From contig OX352773.1 in assembly GCA_947095535.1 (NCBI GenBank), positions 265,848,515 to 265,912,514 on the forward strand: a DNA stretch of 64,000 nt, written 5' to 3'. Below are positions 24,560 to 36,272 of this stretch, piece after piece. Position numbers and translations under genes: made by a program. This stretch comes from Poecilobothrus nobilitatus. Lineage: Eukaryota > Arthropoda > Insecta > Diptera > Dolichopodidae. Position 1 is the first letter of the stretch. Each line of letters opens with the position of its first letter. Below the pieces are notes generated by a model. That model searched no databases. It was not told the DNA's origin and saw only the letters and a program-made list of their open reading frames with translations.

Positions 24560-27463
24560 AAAAATAAACGCAAAAGACTTGAAAGTAGTTTTGGTAATCA
24601 AAGTAATTTCGCGGCGAAAACAACTGTTTTTATCGACATAAAAATTTTTTTTTTAAACTAAAGAAAAATAGAGAGTCTGCTAAAATTTTAACAAATATTA
24701 AAATTATTTCGATTATTGGGATTGTTTTAAATGTAACAAAAAAAAAAAAAAAATGTCGTAGCGGTTGGTGTTTGTTTCAAACAATTTTTGAGATATCGGC
24801 ACGAACTTTTGCCCTGAATGTGTTTTTAGCTTGGACCATTTTTTCTCAATGATTAAAAAACTGTTAAAAATTACGCCACGAAAAAACGGCGAGAAAAAAT
24901 TAATAAACTGTACCTAACATTTTTAATTTTATGTGTTTAGATTTGTTTTATGTTTTTTTCTATTACAAGTAAGTAAGTGATTTCTACATTTTTTTAATGG
25001 TGCTGATGTAAAAATGAAATTTTTAGGTAGTTTATTAAGGGAGTCAGTATGATACCGTAAATGTTTTTGAATCTATAGAAATTGTGCAATTGCACAGAGG
25101 ATTTGCTAGTAATAATCTAAATTAATAATAGTTAAAATAAAATTATTATAGATAATAGTTAAATTTAGTTTAATTGTCAGACATAATATATGTATGTACA
25201 TATTATATGTATAAGTAGTATATAAATTATTAGGTACTTAGATTAAATTTGCAATAAATTCCAAGTTTTGTTTTTTTTATTGGAATTTTATGTTTTGTTT
25301 TTGATAATTACGTAAATGAAAAGTTTCAGAAGCTCTTTATATAAAACATACATATGTATATGTTGATATGTTTTATATTTTATAAATTTGGTCGCATAAA
25401 ATTTTTTGGGGGTGTTTTAAATCAAAATTACGATTTACGAATTTAATTTTTTGTACTTATACATAGAAATAAACAGCGTCTATTTTTTTTAACCACCAAA
25501 TGCATATACATATATGTATATTATATATGTAAGTATTGATGTGATTTTAAAAGGTTGATAAAACGTTTACTCAGAGGCATGTGGGTACACATTCATAAAT
25601 TTGACAATATAATTAAAAAAAAAAACAAAATCAGAAAATAAAATTTTTCAAAAAAATGAATTCTAAAGACGTATATGTATGCATGTATAATAAGAATAAA
25701 AAAAAAACTTTTTTTCTACTTCTTAATATCCTCGAATCATCGAATGTATGTATGAATGTAACCATACATGTTTACAACTTACAACATGAATACATAACGT
25801 AATTTCATAATATTCATACATACATGTTATGTAAGTATGCCCTTTTGCTTTAAACTTAAATTTCATGCTCAAAACAAACAACAATAAATTTGAAACGTTT
25901 TTATTAAATGTGAATGTATATATGTTTGTTTATATATGCATGCATATAATATTTACGTTCAAAACTTGGTTCAAATTAATAAATAAAAATTTTTAAGTTA
26001 AAAAAAAATAATTGTGTTAGCTGTAGTAGGATAATACATATACGCACATATGTATTTTTTAAAAACAACAATAAAAATTTTAGCGTACAGAAATAATACG
26101 AGCGATTGGGCTCTTTGAGATTAGAATAAATAAATAAAAAAAAAAAAAAAAAAATATCAATAATATGAGAGTAGAATTTAGAACTTACAATTTTAGTACT
26201 AAGCTAATTAATATTTTATGTTAAGAAAAATTTAAGAAAATGAAATGTATATTATAATATATTATTTTAAAAAGTTCAACTTTCAATGTAATGTAGTATT
26301 TTATGCAGTTATGCTCTTATGACCAATGCCCATGAGTATGATTTGTGGTACGTATTATCTATATTATTTTGTCATTGAAAGAGTGGCACAGTACAGTACT
26401 AACCAAGTACTGATTTACAGAGTACAACCAGATAACAGACATGACGTGAGACATAGCAATATTAACAATAACAATATGAAAATTTAAGAGACAGTAAAAA
26501 ATGTTTGTTCCTTAAATTAAAAGTAAATGATTACTTTTTTTTGGTTTATAGGATTTTGCTATGTATGGGGTGCACATTTGAAAGTTTTAGAATTGAAACA
26601 TTTTTAAAATAATAGGTCTTATATTAAATGCAAACTTTATGAGTTTCAGTTAGGAACTAATATGTAAATGCCCATTAATATATGCAGGTATTATAATAAT
26701 AAATTTTTGAGTTTATTTTATAATAAATTTATTTATAAGAATTAATAGTACATATTATATATATATGAATTTATGAATTCAAAAAATTTTAATACGTTTT
26801 TTTTAATGCAATAAAAAATATTTATGTTTTCCGTACTGGAAATCTCTGACTTTTTACTGCGCCATTTTACTGTGTATATAAAAGCGTGGGCCGTAAGTTG
26901 TCTACATGAAAATTTTAGAATAATATGTAATTAAAAAAAGCTATTGTAATTATAAAATGTTTTATATGTGACTCTCTTATTAATATATGTATACCTGATA
27001 TAATATGTAGTCCAATTTTAAGGATTTGTTTTTAATAATTTAAAAGTTCTTTACATTACTTTACATAGTTCTTTCCATAATTTTCTTTAAAGCACTTATT
27101 TAGTTTAACGTTTTGGTAATAATAATTTACGGTTTGCTAAAGTGGTAGTGCGGCTGTAACACCCAATCCATCCCTGAAACAGAACGAATCCTCACTTACG
27201 CATCACGAACTAAGACAAGAACTTTCGGCTTTCGAAAACGGATAAGATGTACACTATGCAGTTGTATTTTAAGCTAGATTTGCTCGATTTTCGAGCAGCG
27301 GGCAAATACTAGTATTTATAAATATGTATCAAGTGAGATCCTCAGAAAAATTTACAGCTTTTTGTAGTAAATAAAAAAAAAATAATTTGGATTTAGGAAA
27401 GTGGTCTTTTATACTAGGCCCAAATAAAAATTAAGCAACTTAAGAAATGTATTATCTAGTTTT
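24560..27463. other. AT-rich interval with scattered GC-richer patches
   Basis: No supported gene. Patches with higher complexity are at 24750-24850, 26370-26450 and 27140-27310. A TATATAAAAGCG sequence at 26875-26886 resembles a TATA box, but no transcript unit can be attached to it. Many ATGTATGTA-type simple repeats occur at 25480-25960. Confidence 0.4.
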
Positions 27464-30242
27464 TATACCCTACACCTAAAGTATAGGGTATATTAACTTT
27501 GGTATGGTGTTTGTAACCACCAAAAGGAAGCGAGTTAGGTATAGACATGTATATATATTCTGAATCAGGATCACCGCCGGAGTCGATTTAGCGATGTCCG
27601 TCCGTCCGTACGCACGATAACTCAAAAAATAATGATGCTATCTTGATGAAATTTATATAGTAGGTTACTAATTACGAAAGAAAGGCTAAGTTCGAATCTG
27701 GACAAAATCCGTCCATGGGTTTGGGTTTTGGAAGCTTCCGAACGAGCACCAGAGCAAATGAGATTATCTCCAAAACCAACAAAGATAGAACCTTTAAATT
27801 TTGTACAATGATGTTCCTTCCCGTTCGATTTATGTCTCTGAAATTTAAGAGGATTTGGTCCATGGGTTTGGATTTGGAAGCTTCCGAACGAACCCCAGAG
27901 CAAATGAGATTATCTCCAAAACCAATAAAGATATAACCTTTACTTTTGGCAGAATGGTGTTCTTTCATGTATGATTTAGGCCTCTGAAATTTAAGAGGAT
28001 TTGGTCCATGGGTTTGGATTTGGAAGCTTCCGAATGAGCACCAGAGCAAATGAGATTATCTCCAAAACCAACAAAGATATAACCTTTAAATTTGGCAGGG
28101 TGGTGTTCTTTCATGTTTTATTTAAGTCTCTGAAATGTGAGAAGATTTGGTCCATGGGTTCGGGTTTTGGAAGCTTCCGAACGAGCCCCAGAGCAAACGA
28201 GATTATCTCCAAAACCAATAAAGATAGAACCTTTAAATTTTTTATAATGATGTTTCTTCCAGTTTGATTTATGTCTCTAAAATTTAAGAATATGTGGTCC
28301 ATGGGTTTGGATTTTGGAAGCTTCCGAACGAGCCCCAGCAAATGAGATTATCTCCAAAAACAACAAATATATAACCTTTAAATTTGGCCGAATGGTGTTT
28401 TTTCATGTTTGATTTAGGTCTCTGAAATTTGAGAGGATTTGGCCATGGGTTTAAATTTGAAAGAATTTGAACCGTGGATTCGAATTTTGGAAGCTTCCGA
28501 ACGAGCCGCAGAGCAAATGAGATTATATCCAATACGAACAAAGGTAGAACCTTTGAATTTGGTACAATGGTGTTCTTTCGTGTATGGTTTATGTCTCTGA
28601 AATTTAAGAGGATTTGGTCCATGGGTTTGGTTTTGGAAGCTTCCGAACGAGCCCCAGAGCAAATGAGATTATCTCCAAAACCAATAAAGATATAACCTTT
28701 ACTTTTGGCAGAATGGTGTTCTTTCATGTATGATTTAGGCCTCTGAAATTTGAGAATATTTGGTCCTTGGGTTCGGATTTTGAAAGCTTCCGAACGGGCC
28801 TCAGAGCAAATGATATTATCTCCAAATGCAACAAAGATATAACCTTTAAATTAGGCAGAATGGTGTTCCTTCATGTTTGATTTATGTTTCTGAAATTTGT
28901 GAGGATTTGGTCCATGGGTTCAAATCTTGGAAGCTTCCGGACGAGCCCCAGAGCAAACGAGTATATCTCCACAACCAACAAAGATAGAATTTTTATTTTT
29001 AGTACAAAGGTGTTCTGTTATGTTTCCTTTTCTGTAAAATTGGAAACTGACATTTGAAAGAATTTGAACCATGGGTTCGTATTTTGGAAACTTCCGGACG
29101 AGCACAAGAGCAACGAGCATATCTCCAAAACCAACAAAAGTAGAACCTTTAAATTTAATAGAATGGTGTTCTGGCAAGTTTTCTTTATGTTCCTGAGATG
29201 GATTCGATGAATTGGAGTGGCAATTCGGGTAGCTGACACAAACCTCCCAAGGACTACCAATCTTCGAAAATATTATTCATTTATTTAAAACCAAAGCAAG
29301 GTCGTTACAAAAATTCTTAAAGTTAAACTTAAAATTAATATTACACAATACAATGCAAAAAAAAAAAAAGTACATTATTTTGCTGACTTAAGACTACAAA
29401 AAAAAATTACAATTTATTTTTAGTTTTTTCTTTTGTTTTCTCTCTTTTTTTCTTAGATACATTTAAAAATTATAATTTATGAATTATGAATCATTCAGAG
29501 CAATATAAAGAAGCTAAGTTATGCCTTTAGCTTAGTCTTACTATTAAAAAAAAAAGATGTAAGATGATACAATAAATTTTTTGTACTTTGTTAAAATTAA
29601 ATTAATTATGATAGGTACAATAAAGACAAAAGTTATTTTTATTTTATGTATGTAAAATGAGTCAATGCTTTTAATATGGTTTTTTTTTTTTTTTTGTTTT
29701 CTTCTTTTTATCACATAATACTTATGCTAAATTTTTATTACTTTGAGTTTATAGTTAGTTAATTATGTAAAAAAAAAAAACAAAAAAAAACAAAGGAAAT
29801 ATTATTGTTAATAAATTATGTCATTTAGAATAAATTATGTCAATGTTTTACGATTGTTTAAGAATGTTGTGTAATTTAGATTTGTAAGCATTTTTTGAAA
29901 TTGTGTCACAGAAAATGTTGTCGAATCGATTAAATAATATGCAACACCTGTTTGTGGGTTCGTTTTTCCCATATTCAATTCTATGTGTTGTTTCAATTAA
30001 GAATTTGGTATATCTTGGTATATCTAATTAAGATAGAAACTTAAAATTTTATACAAGGGTGTCAAGCATATCCCAAGCGGATGCCTCTTTTACGTTCTTG
30101 AAATTCGAGTTGAATAAGACAGAAAATGGAAGAAGTTCAAGCAGCTGCCAAAAACACTTATGGATTTTTAATTTAATTCGAATTATTCAGGTGTAGGGTA
30201 TTAATAAGTCGGTTGCATCGACTTACTGTTACATTTACTTGT
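27464..30242 (-). mobile_element. HINE/DINE-like element, family A, with 146 bp minisatellite core, interrupted
   Basis: On the minus strand the element starts at 30242 (CAAGTAAATGTAACAGTAAG, ATACCCTACAC) and ends at 27464 with the stem-loop GTATAGGGTATA/TATACCCTACAC. The GTCC microsatellite is at 27596-27608. The core (27705-29200) is about ten tandem units of 144-147 bp, each with CCATGGG, GGAAGCTTCC, GAGATTATCTCC and a TTTAAATTTGG-like stretch. A retrotransposon fragment interrupts it at 29279-30004. Overlapping ORFs on both strands arise because some units are 147 bp (49 codons); they are not genes. Confidence 0.85.
29279..30004 (-). pseudogene. 5'-truncated non-LTR retrotransposon inserted in the family A element
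   Basis: Comparison with the uninterrupted copies at 36496 and 47491 shows an extra 0.73 kb between CGAAAATA and AATTAAGATAG. On the minus strand it starts with about 50 codons (HRIEYGKNEPTNR, then SKNAYKSKLHNILKQS and a stop at 29848-29850), which look like the C-terminal end of a non-LTR reverse transcriptase. An AT-rich 3' UTR and a TTTAAATAAATGAAT end follow. The clade is unknown and the protein match is weak. Confidence 0.5.
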
Positions 30243-31108
30243 TTTTCTTTTTGTTTACTCTGTGATTAGGTTTGTTTTATATTTATTAGATCAAGTAAGT
30301 GTTTTTGAATTCAAGAAAGAGTTGTAAGTGAATTCAAACAAGTGAATAAAGGGATCAATTAAATGGAAAATATTACACACATACCAACATACTTAGAGGA
30401 AGAAATGTTTTAAAACAAGAATTAAAATTTCCAAACTAAAATTTCCAAATCATTTCTCCCTGACTAAATGTAAATGTAAATGTTTTTGCATCTATATAAA
30501 TTGTGCAATTGCATAGCCGATTCCCTTTGATCGTAACGGAATCAATCTGATATTTATTAGTTTGGTATTTGGAACCTTATGATAATTTTTTTGACTTATA
30601 ATTTTTTCAGAATTTTATTAGTTTTTTGTTATTTTTTCCTACAATAAAGCAAGAACAAACCCTATTATAACAATTGAAATAAAACGAAAGTATTCATGTT
30701 AAATAAAGTCTGATATAGAAAGGACAAAGGTGTTTATGCCTTCCAATTCAAAGTGTATATAAAAAATTAAAAATGATAATATTAATAATCAGTAAATTAA
30801 ATACTTTGTATATATTAATTTTACTAGGAAGTTGTCACTACAATTATATTTTAATAATTAATTTTTCATTATTAAGGACCTGCGATGTTTGATGTATACG
30901 TAGTACATACTAATTACAAATTTAATTAAATAGCAGAAATTAAAAAAAAAACAATTATTATTATTTATACAGAATAAAAATGTACTATAGACCTAGGATT
31001 TTTAATAATCATATTTAAATCAATGCAAATTAATAGTGACTTTCATTTAGATAGTGTTTCCTTTGATTGAAAGTTTTTGTCAGAAACTTTTAGGAAAAAA
31101 TTATTAAA
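30243..31108. other. Upstream region of the odorant receptor gene
   Basis: AT-rich sequence before the receptor start codon. I cannot pick out a convincing TATA box or initiator. TCAGAAACTT near 31080 lies 30 bp before the ATG. Confidence 0.35.
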
Positions 31109-33595
31109 ATGAAATTTTTTAAAAAATTGTCGCATATTTTTGAAGAATTTAATTATAACAAGATTTTTAAATATCACATGTGGACAATGCAATTTTTTGG
31201 TTATACAAATCCAGGAAATTTTAGCATCCCTTCTATCAGGGGATTTTTATTAATGATAACATTTGCAATTTATACAATCATTCAGGTAAAATATAATTTA
31301 AACCGCACTCTTCTTTTATATTAATTTAAATGTTCTTTTTTAATTTTAATACTTTCATTCAACTATAGATTCAATATACATATAATAATATTCAGAGCCT
31401 ATCTCTAAATGTTGCTGTGTCAACTCTTTGGGTGAAAAGTTTATTTAAAATTTTAACATTTTGTTATTATAAAAAAGGTAAGACATATTTTGAGCTTTTG
31501 ATTTTTTCAATAATTTTAAATTGAAATTAAACGTTTAGATATTTTAAAAATAATCAATGACTGCACAGATTTTATTCAACATGTTTCTACCAAAAGGAAC
31601 TCTCGTGAAATGGAAATTTTAAAGGAAATCGTAAATGATGCATTTACTTTAATACAACAATTTACTAAAATTATGATTATAGAATCAATCTATATGATTA
31701 TTAATAAAATTTTCTTTCCGAAAGGATATGTAACAATAAAACTTGTTGAATCCTTTCCAACATTTTTTAATAACTCAGATTCTATCGGTGCTTTTGTCGT
31801 TGCTTTATTTAGTTGCATTTTTATTTTTGCAGCTTTAATGTTTGGTGATACATTTAGTGTTACATTACTTTTATATATTAAATTTCAATTGCGAATTGTC
31901 AATTGTAGGTGGCGTTATGATGAAAAAGATTCAAATAATATTAAAAGATGGAGAAAATTTCTTAAATCACAAATAGAATTACATGTAAATATATTAAGGT
32001 ATAAATAAAATAAATATGTATTCGAAGCTTTTTAAAAAATTTTAATAATTTTACTTATATAGGAAAGCGCAGACTATACAGGATATTCTTAAATTGTCGG
32101 TTTTAATTGATTATTTTTTTATGGCTTTAGTTTTGTGCTATATAATGCTTCATTTAATGGTAAAATACTTTAAAATTCTTTTCTTAAATAAAAAGAGTTT
32201 TTAAGTAAATATTAAAATTTTCTGTATATAGGAAACAAAAATGTGGGGTGACTATGGTGAAACCTTATTCTTACTTTTTGGAGCCTTTATAATCGTAACA
32301 GGCCTTGGTTTTATTTTGTATAGAGAAGGAGATAATATTATTACCGCTGTAAGTGAAGAAAAATAATTCTATAAATATTTTATAATTTCTTTGTCATAAT
32401 TTATTATAATTAGATCTTTATAACCCGAACATATTTACAAAAATTTGCCTTTGCGGTTGATTGATTGATTTCTATTAAATATAGAATTTTTCTTTTTCTC
32501 TCGGATGTGGGTTCGGATTTTTTAGTCAAAATATTTACTTATATCAATAAACAAAATAAATTGAGGAGGAAGAGTGAAGCAGAGTAGACGATGTTAACCC
32601 TGGGGTACACGTATAAATATGATATATGGTGTTTCATAAAACTTGAACATTTTTACAAGATTTCAGATCCCTAGCTTCAGTCTGTTCCAACATATGCAAC
32701 GTACCTGAACCTGCTGCTCTAGCACAACCAGATTTTAGAGTTGTCGTTATATAACTCGAGATCTTCTCACAAAATGTCAGATATCTAGCTTCAATAGACA
32801 CAGTTATTTCCATATAGAGAAGAGAAGATGTATTGCAGCTACTCGAACCCGAAAACCGAACTTGCTGGATTTAAATAACAAAACTAAAATTTTTTCAAAA
32901 ATTACGTGATACAAATTTCAGAATCATGCGGACGGGCGGACAGACATTTAATCGATTCAAATTCGATTCTGATCCGATTCATTCATTTCAATCAATATCT
33001 AGCTCGACTTATTTAAGGTGTGACAAACGTAATGGCAAATTTATTATACCTTTGAAGATATATTCATACGTGTATAAAGAACATCAGCCGGCTTTTGGTT
33101 TGTTTTTCGTCTAGTTTTTCAACATCTTTTTTAATATACTTCCATCTAAATGCAAAGTAGTTTCGAACTAACTTATCTGATTTCTCAAGTGTAGATTTCT
33201 TAAAATTATAACTCATCTAAATAATAAGAACGTCATGTCTCTTGTACTTGGTCGTTATGTCTTCTCTTATACATAGTAAAATTTTGTGTCAATATTGAAA
33301 TATTTAAACTTTTGTTTTTTAAGAGTTTGGATACTCCATCAGCAATTTATGATCGAAAATGGTATTTAATTGAACCAAAACAAAGAAAAGATTTAATAAT
33401 TGCACATGGACTTGCCGTTGCAAATCCAATTAAACTGAAGGCATATATTTTAGACATAAATTTAATAACTTTTATTAATGTAAGTTGTATTAAAAATGAT
33501 TTTTTTCTTTAATATTTTTGGTTTAAAACATATTTTTTCAGATTTTAAAAAATGCATACAGTTTTCTAAGTGTAATGATAAACTTTAAAAAATAA
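31109..33595 (+). CDS. Insect odorant receptor, complete, 7 exons (389 aa)
   Basis: Exons by GT-AG splicing with consistent phases: 31109-31285, 31369-31477, 31539-31998, 32063-32159, 32232-32348, 33324-33479 and 33542-33595 (stop TAA). The joined frame has 389 codons, the usual size for the 7tm_6 family of ligand-gated cation channel subunits, which act with the co-receptor Orco in sensory neuron membranes. Family marks are the WTMQFFGY N-terminus, several hydrophobic segments, AIYDRKWYLIEPKQRKDL before the last helix, and the C-terminal NAYSFLSVMINF. No internal stops or frameshifts were seen. Intron 5 is long because it carries a family E element. The start is the only ATG that precedes this frame closely. 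The ligand is unknown, and a gustatory receptor is less likely because of the C-terminus. Confidence 0.9.
32561..33080 (+). mobile_element. HINE/DINE-like element, family E, in intron 5 of the odorant receptor
   Basis: It begins TTGAGGAGGAAGAGTGAAGC, has ACACGTATAAATATGATATA in place of the usual subterminal motif, and ends TATTCATACGTGTATAAAG. The core is one short unit with ATTGCAGCTACTCGAACCCG and the 3' block TTCTGATCCGATTC. The same insertion, less deleted, is found at the equivalent place in the paralogue (62371-63077). Confidence 0.8.
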
Positions 33596-33597
33596 AC

Positions 33598-34527
33598 TCA
33601 AAAAATTATTTGAATTTTAAAGCAATTAATTTTGAATTATTAAAAATTAAAATAATCAGATAAAATATTGATGTTGTATCAGGTTGAATTTTTTTAATAT
33701 AATGTTTTTATATCATTAATTTTATGTTCAAAAATTATAAAAATAATTACTAATAAGTATAATTGATGGTTAATTGGTTTTTGTTATATAAAGGAAATAA
33801 AATTTAATTTAATTTTATTATTTTAATAGTAAAACTGTATAATATTTTTCTCTTCATAATTTAATTCACAAATTTTTACGATTAACAAAGGCTTCACTAT
33901 AGCTTAGTTACCGCTTCCGATCCCCTTCCGATCGTTTTTTAACTTTGCAAAAATACAGTTTGACTCGAATAAACATTTTTTGCGCTGGTCAGGATTGACG
34001 ATGAAGTTATTAAGGAGGTCAAATAGCCCTTCAAAGTTTAATTTTATATTTTAACTTTTTTATTAAATCTCCTAAGCTATAAGGTATATATCACGAATTT
34101 TATACTTATCTGAAAGCTCACAAAATTTACTTTTTAAAAATATTTACCTTTTTAAGAAATTGAAAATAATTTAGCTACAAAATGGAACAAACTCAAAATC
34201 AGGTTTTTTTAGAGTTATTTTTATTCATAGTTAAGGAATATAAGGGCTGAAAAACGGGAAATTTTTAAACTTCTATAAAAATGCTTTTTCTTGCCTCTCT
34301 TCTATACATTTCCTTCTATAACTTGAAAACCACTTCACTTAGAAAAATGGTTTTATCCATTTTAGAAAGACAACAAAAAGACATTTTACTAGAAGTTTAA
34401 AAATTCCCGTTATTCAGACCTTAAAACTGTTAAAACTGTTTTTTATTGCATTTTATTAATTAGGTTTATTTTTAAACTGAAGCGGAGAGTGATTAAATTA
34501 AATTCGTGTTTAAAAACTCTGTGACTG
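33598..34527 (+). repeat. Repeat J next to the odorant receptor
   Basis: This region, directly after the receptor stop codon, is shared with 20829-21725 and with the sequence after the stop of the paralogue at 61240-61845. Landmarks are CCGATCCCCTTCCGATCG, GGTCAAATAGCCCTTCAAAG and TAATTAGGTTTATTTTTAAA. It is non-coding and probably includes the receptor 3' UTR. Confidence 0.65.
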
Positions 34528-34769
34528 GGACAGATAAATCAATTCACAAAATAAATGATATTTTTGTAGTAATTAAAATTTAAATAAGCTAATTGAAAGT
34601 TATAATCGCAACTTTGTCCGGTATAGACGTGTATTTTTAATCGGAAAATTATAACTATAAAATAGCAACAATTTAATTTTCTTTTCTTTAATTTTTAATT
34701 GGAAATAATAAAAATCAGAATCAGCGCTTTTTTACTTTCATTTCAATTTTATTTTAAATAAAATTGGAA

Positions 34770-36040
34770 ATGGCGTCATGCGAAAAGTGCAAATTGAAAA
34801 TAAAGGGAGAAACCGGTATAGCATGTTTTGGAAAAAAAAAATTTATCACGAGGCCTTGAAATGTTCAGGATTAGATCAATCGACAATAAATTTATTATTT
34901 GCAAATAAAAAAATAAAATTTATTTGTGAAGATTGTATTCAATACAATACATACAAAATGTTGATTTAGTTTTACAGAATATGGAAACTGCGATATCGAA
35001 AAACAATGAGTATTTGAAAGAGTATAATCAATGGTTTGAAACTGCTACAAAAAATAATGAAAAGGAAGTGATTGAGTTATTAAAAGCTATTGAAACCAGT
35101 TATATGAGGCGATTAGACGAAATAGAAACCAACCAACAGAATGAGTTAGATAAGATGGCTAAATACAGAAGTCTACAAAAATCAAAGTGAAAAAGCTAAT
35201 AAACAATTTTTAAATTCAATAAAAATTATGAGATAAGTAATAAACTAAATAATGTGGTTAACGATAAACAATTAAAAGTGGGTCAAACAGTGTCATTTGC
35301 CGATGTTATAAAAACATCAAAAAATTGTGAAATGAAAATGAAAAAAGAATTGCCATTGATACTAAAACCAAAAATGTTGATCCAAAAAATCTGAAAATTA
35401 AGAATATTGAAAATAGAACAAATGGAACAATTTTAATTGAAACTGATACTGTAAAAGAATGTGATAAAATAAAATTAGAGTTGGAAAAGAAAATGAATGA
35501 TAATTATGACAATCACAATTGATATAAAACCAAAATTTGAAATTTTTAATATGAATTACAAATTCAGTGACGAGGAAATCGTTCAAAAATTGAAAAAGCA
35601 AAATCCTTTTATGGAAATGTCGGACCTTAAGGTTATAAAGGTACACTCTGTGAACAAATTTAACAAAGAGATGTACAACGCAGTGATTCAAGTCGATACG
35701 GAGAGCTTTCCTAAGATATTGCAAAATGAAAAAGGGTGTATTGGATGGGAAAAATGCAAAGTATTCGATGCTGTAAATGTTATGAAGTGCTACAAATGTA
35801 AGAGATTTAACCATAAATCAGCAGATTGCACGAATAGGGAAATATGCTTAAAATGTCACCAACACCATAAGACCAGCGACTGTAAAAATGATGAGATTAT
35901 TAGTGCACAAATTGAGATTAAATGTGGATGTTAATCATAAAACATTCAGTAAGCTTTATCCGGCTTATCAACAAAAATTATGTCAAAGAAAAAAACAATT
36001 GGTTACTAGCAACCACAGAAATTTGTTAAGGAAGTAAATT
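34770..36040 (+). pseudogene. Non-LTR retrotransposon ORF1 (gag-like) remnant with PHD-type finger, coiled coil and zinc knuckles
   Basis: From the ATG at 34770 the frame gives MASCEKCKLKIKGETGIACF. After a frameshift in the A run near 34830, HEALKCSGLDQS and FICEDCIQYN complete a C4HC3-like (PHD-type) zinc finger. Next is an E/K/N-rich coiled coil (34981-35175). After more frameshifts and stops comes a domain at 35497-35780 and two zinc knuckles: CYKCKRFNHKSADC (CX2CX4HX4C) and CLKCHQHHKTSDC (CX2CX3HX4C). PAYQQKLCQRKKQL at about 35962-36005 fits the end of the knuckle region. The order matches ORF1 proteins of some CR1/I-like arthropod elements. ORF2 is absent; a family G element starts at 36104. 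Confidence 0.75.
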
Positions 36041-36272
36041 TTATTAGTACCAAATATGCAGAAAATAAAAATGCCGTTATTAATATAAATAACAACAAGG
36101 TAGAATGTAAACCAACGAACGGTTTTTAAAAGCGCACATTTCCAAAACTCAATACAAACTGTTTAGAATTGTGACTTGCACAAAAATTTTAAAATTTCAT
36201 GTAATAAGAAAAACGTGAAAATAGGGCATTTTTGAAATTTTGAGGGGCCATAAGTCCGGAATCCTATATAAC

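Noticed and set aside
27622..29260. Overlapping ORFs of 70-150 codons on both strands, all with similar GSFGSFQ/FGSFRTS motifs
   Set aside because: They follow the 144-147 bp minisatellite of the family A element; near-multiples of three keep frames open by chance. The same ORFs appear inverted at 36800-38280 and again at 47660-49800, with no start context, no third-position bias and no known domain.
32926..33114. A 62-codon ORF inside receptor intron 5
   Set aside because: It lies in the family E element; the same sequence appears in other E copies and has no coding meaning.
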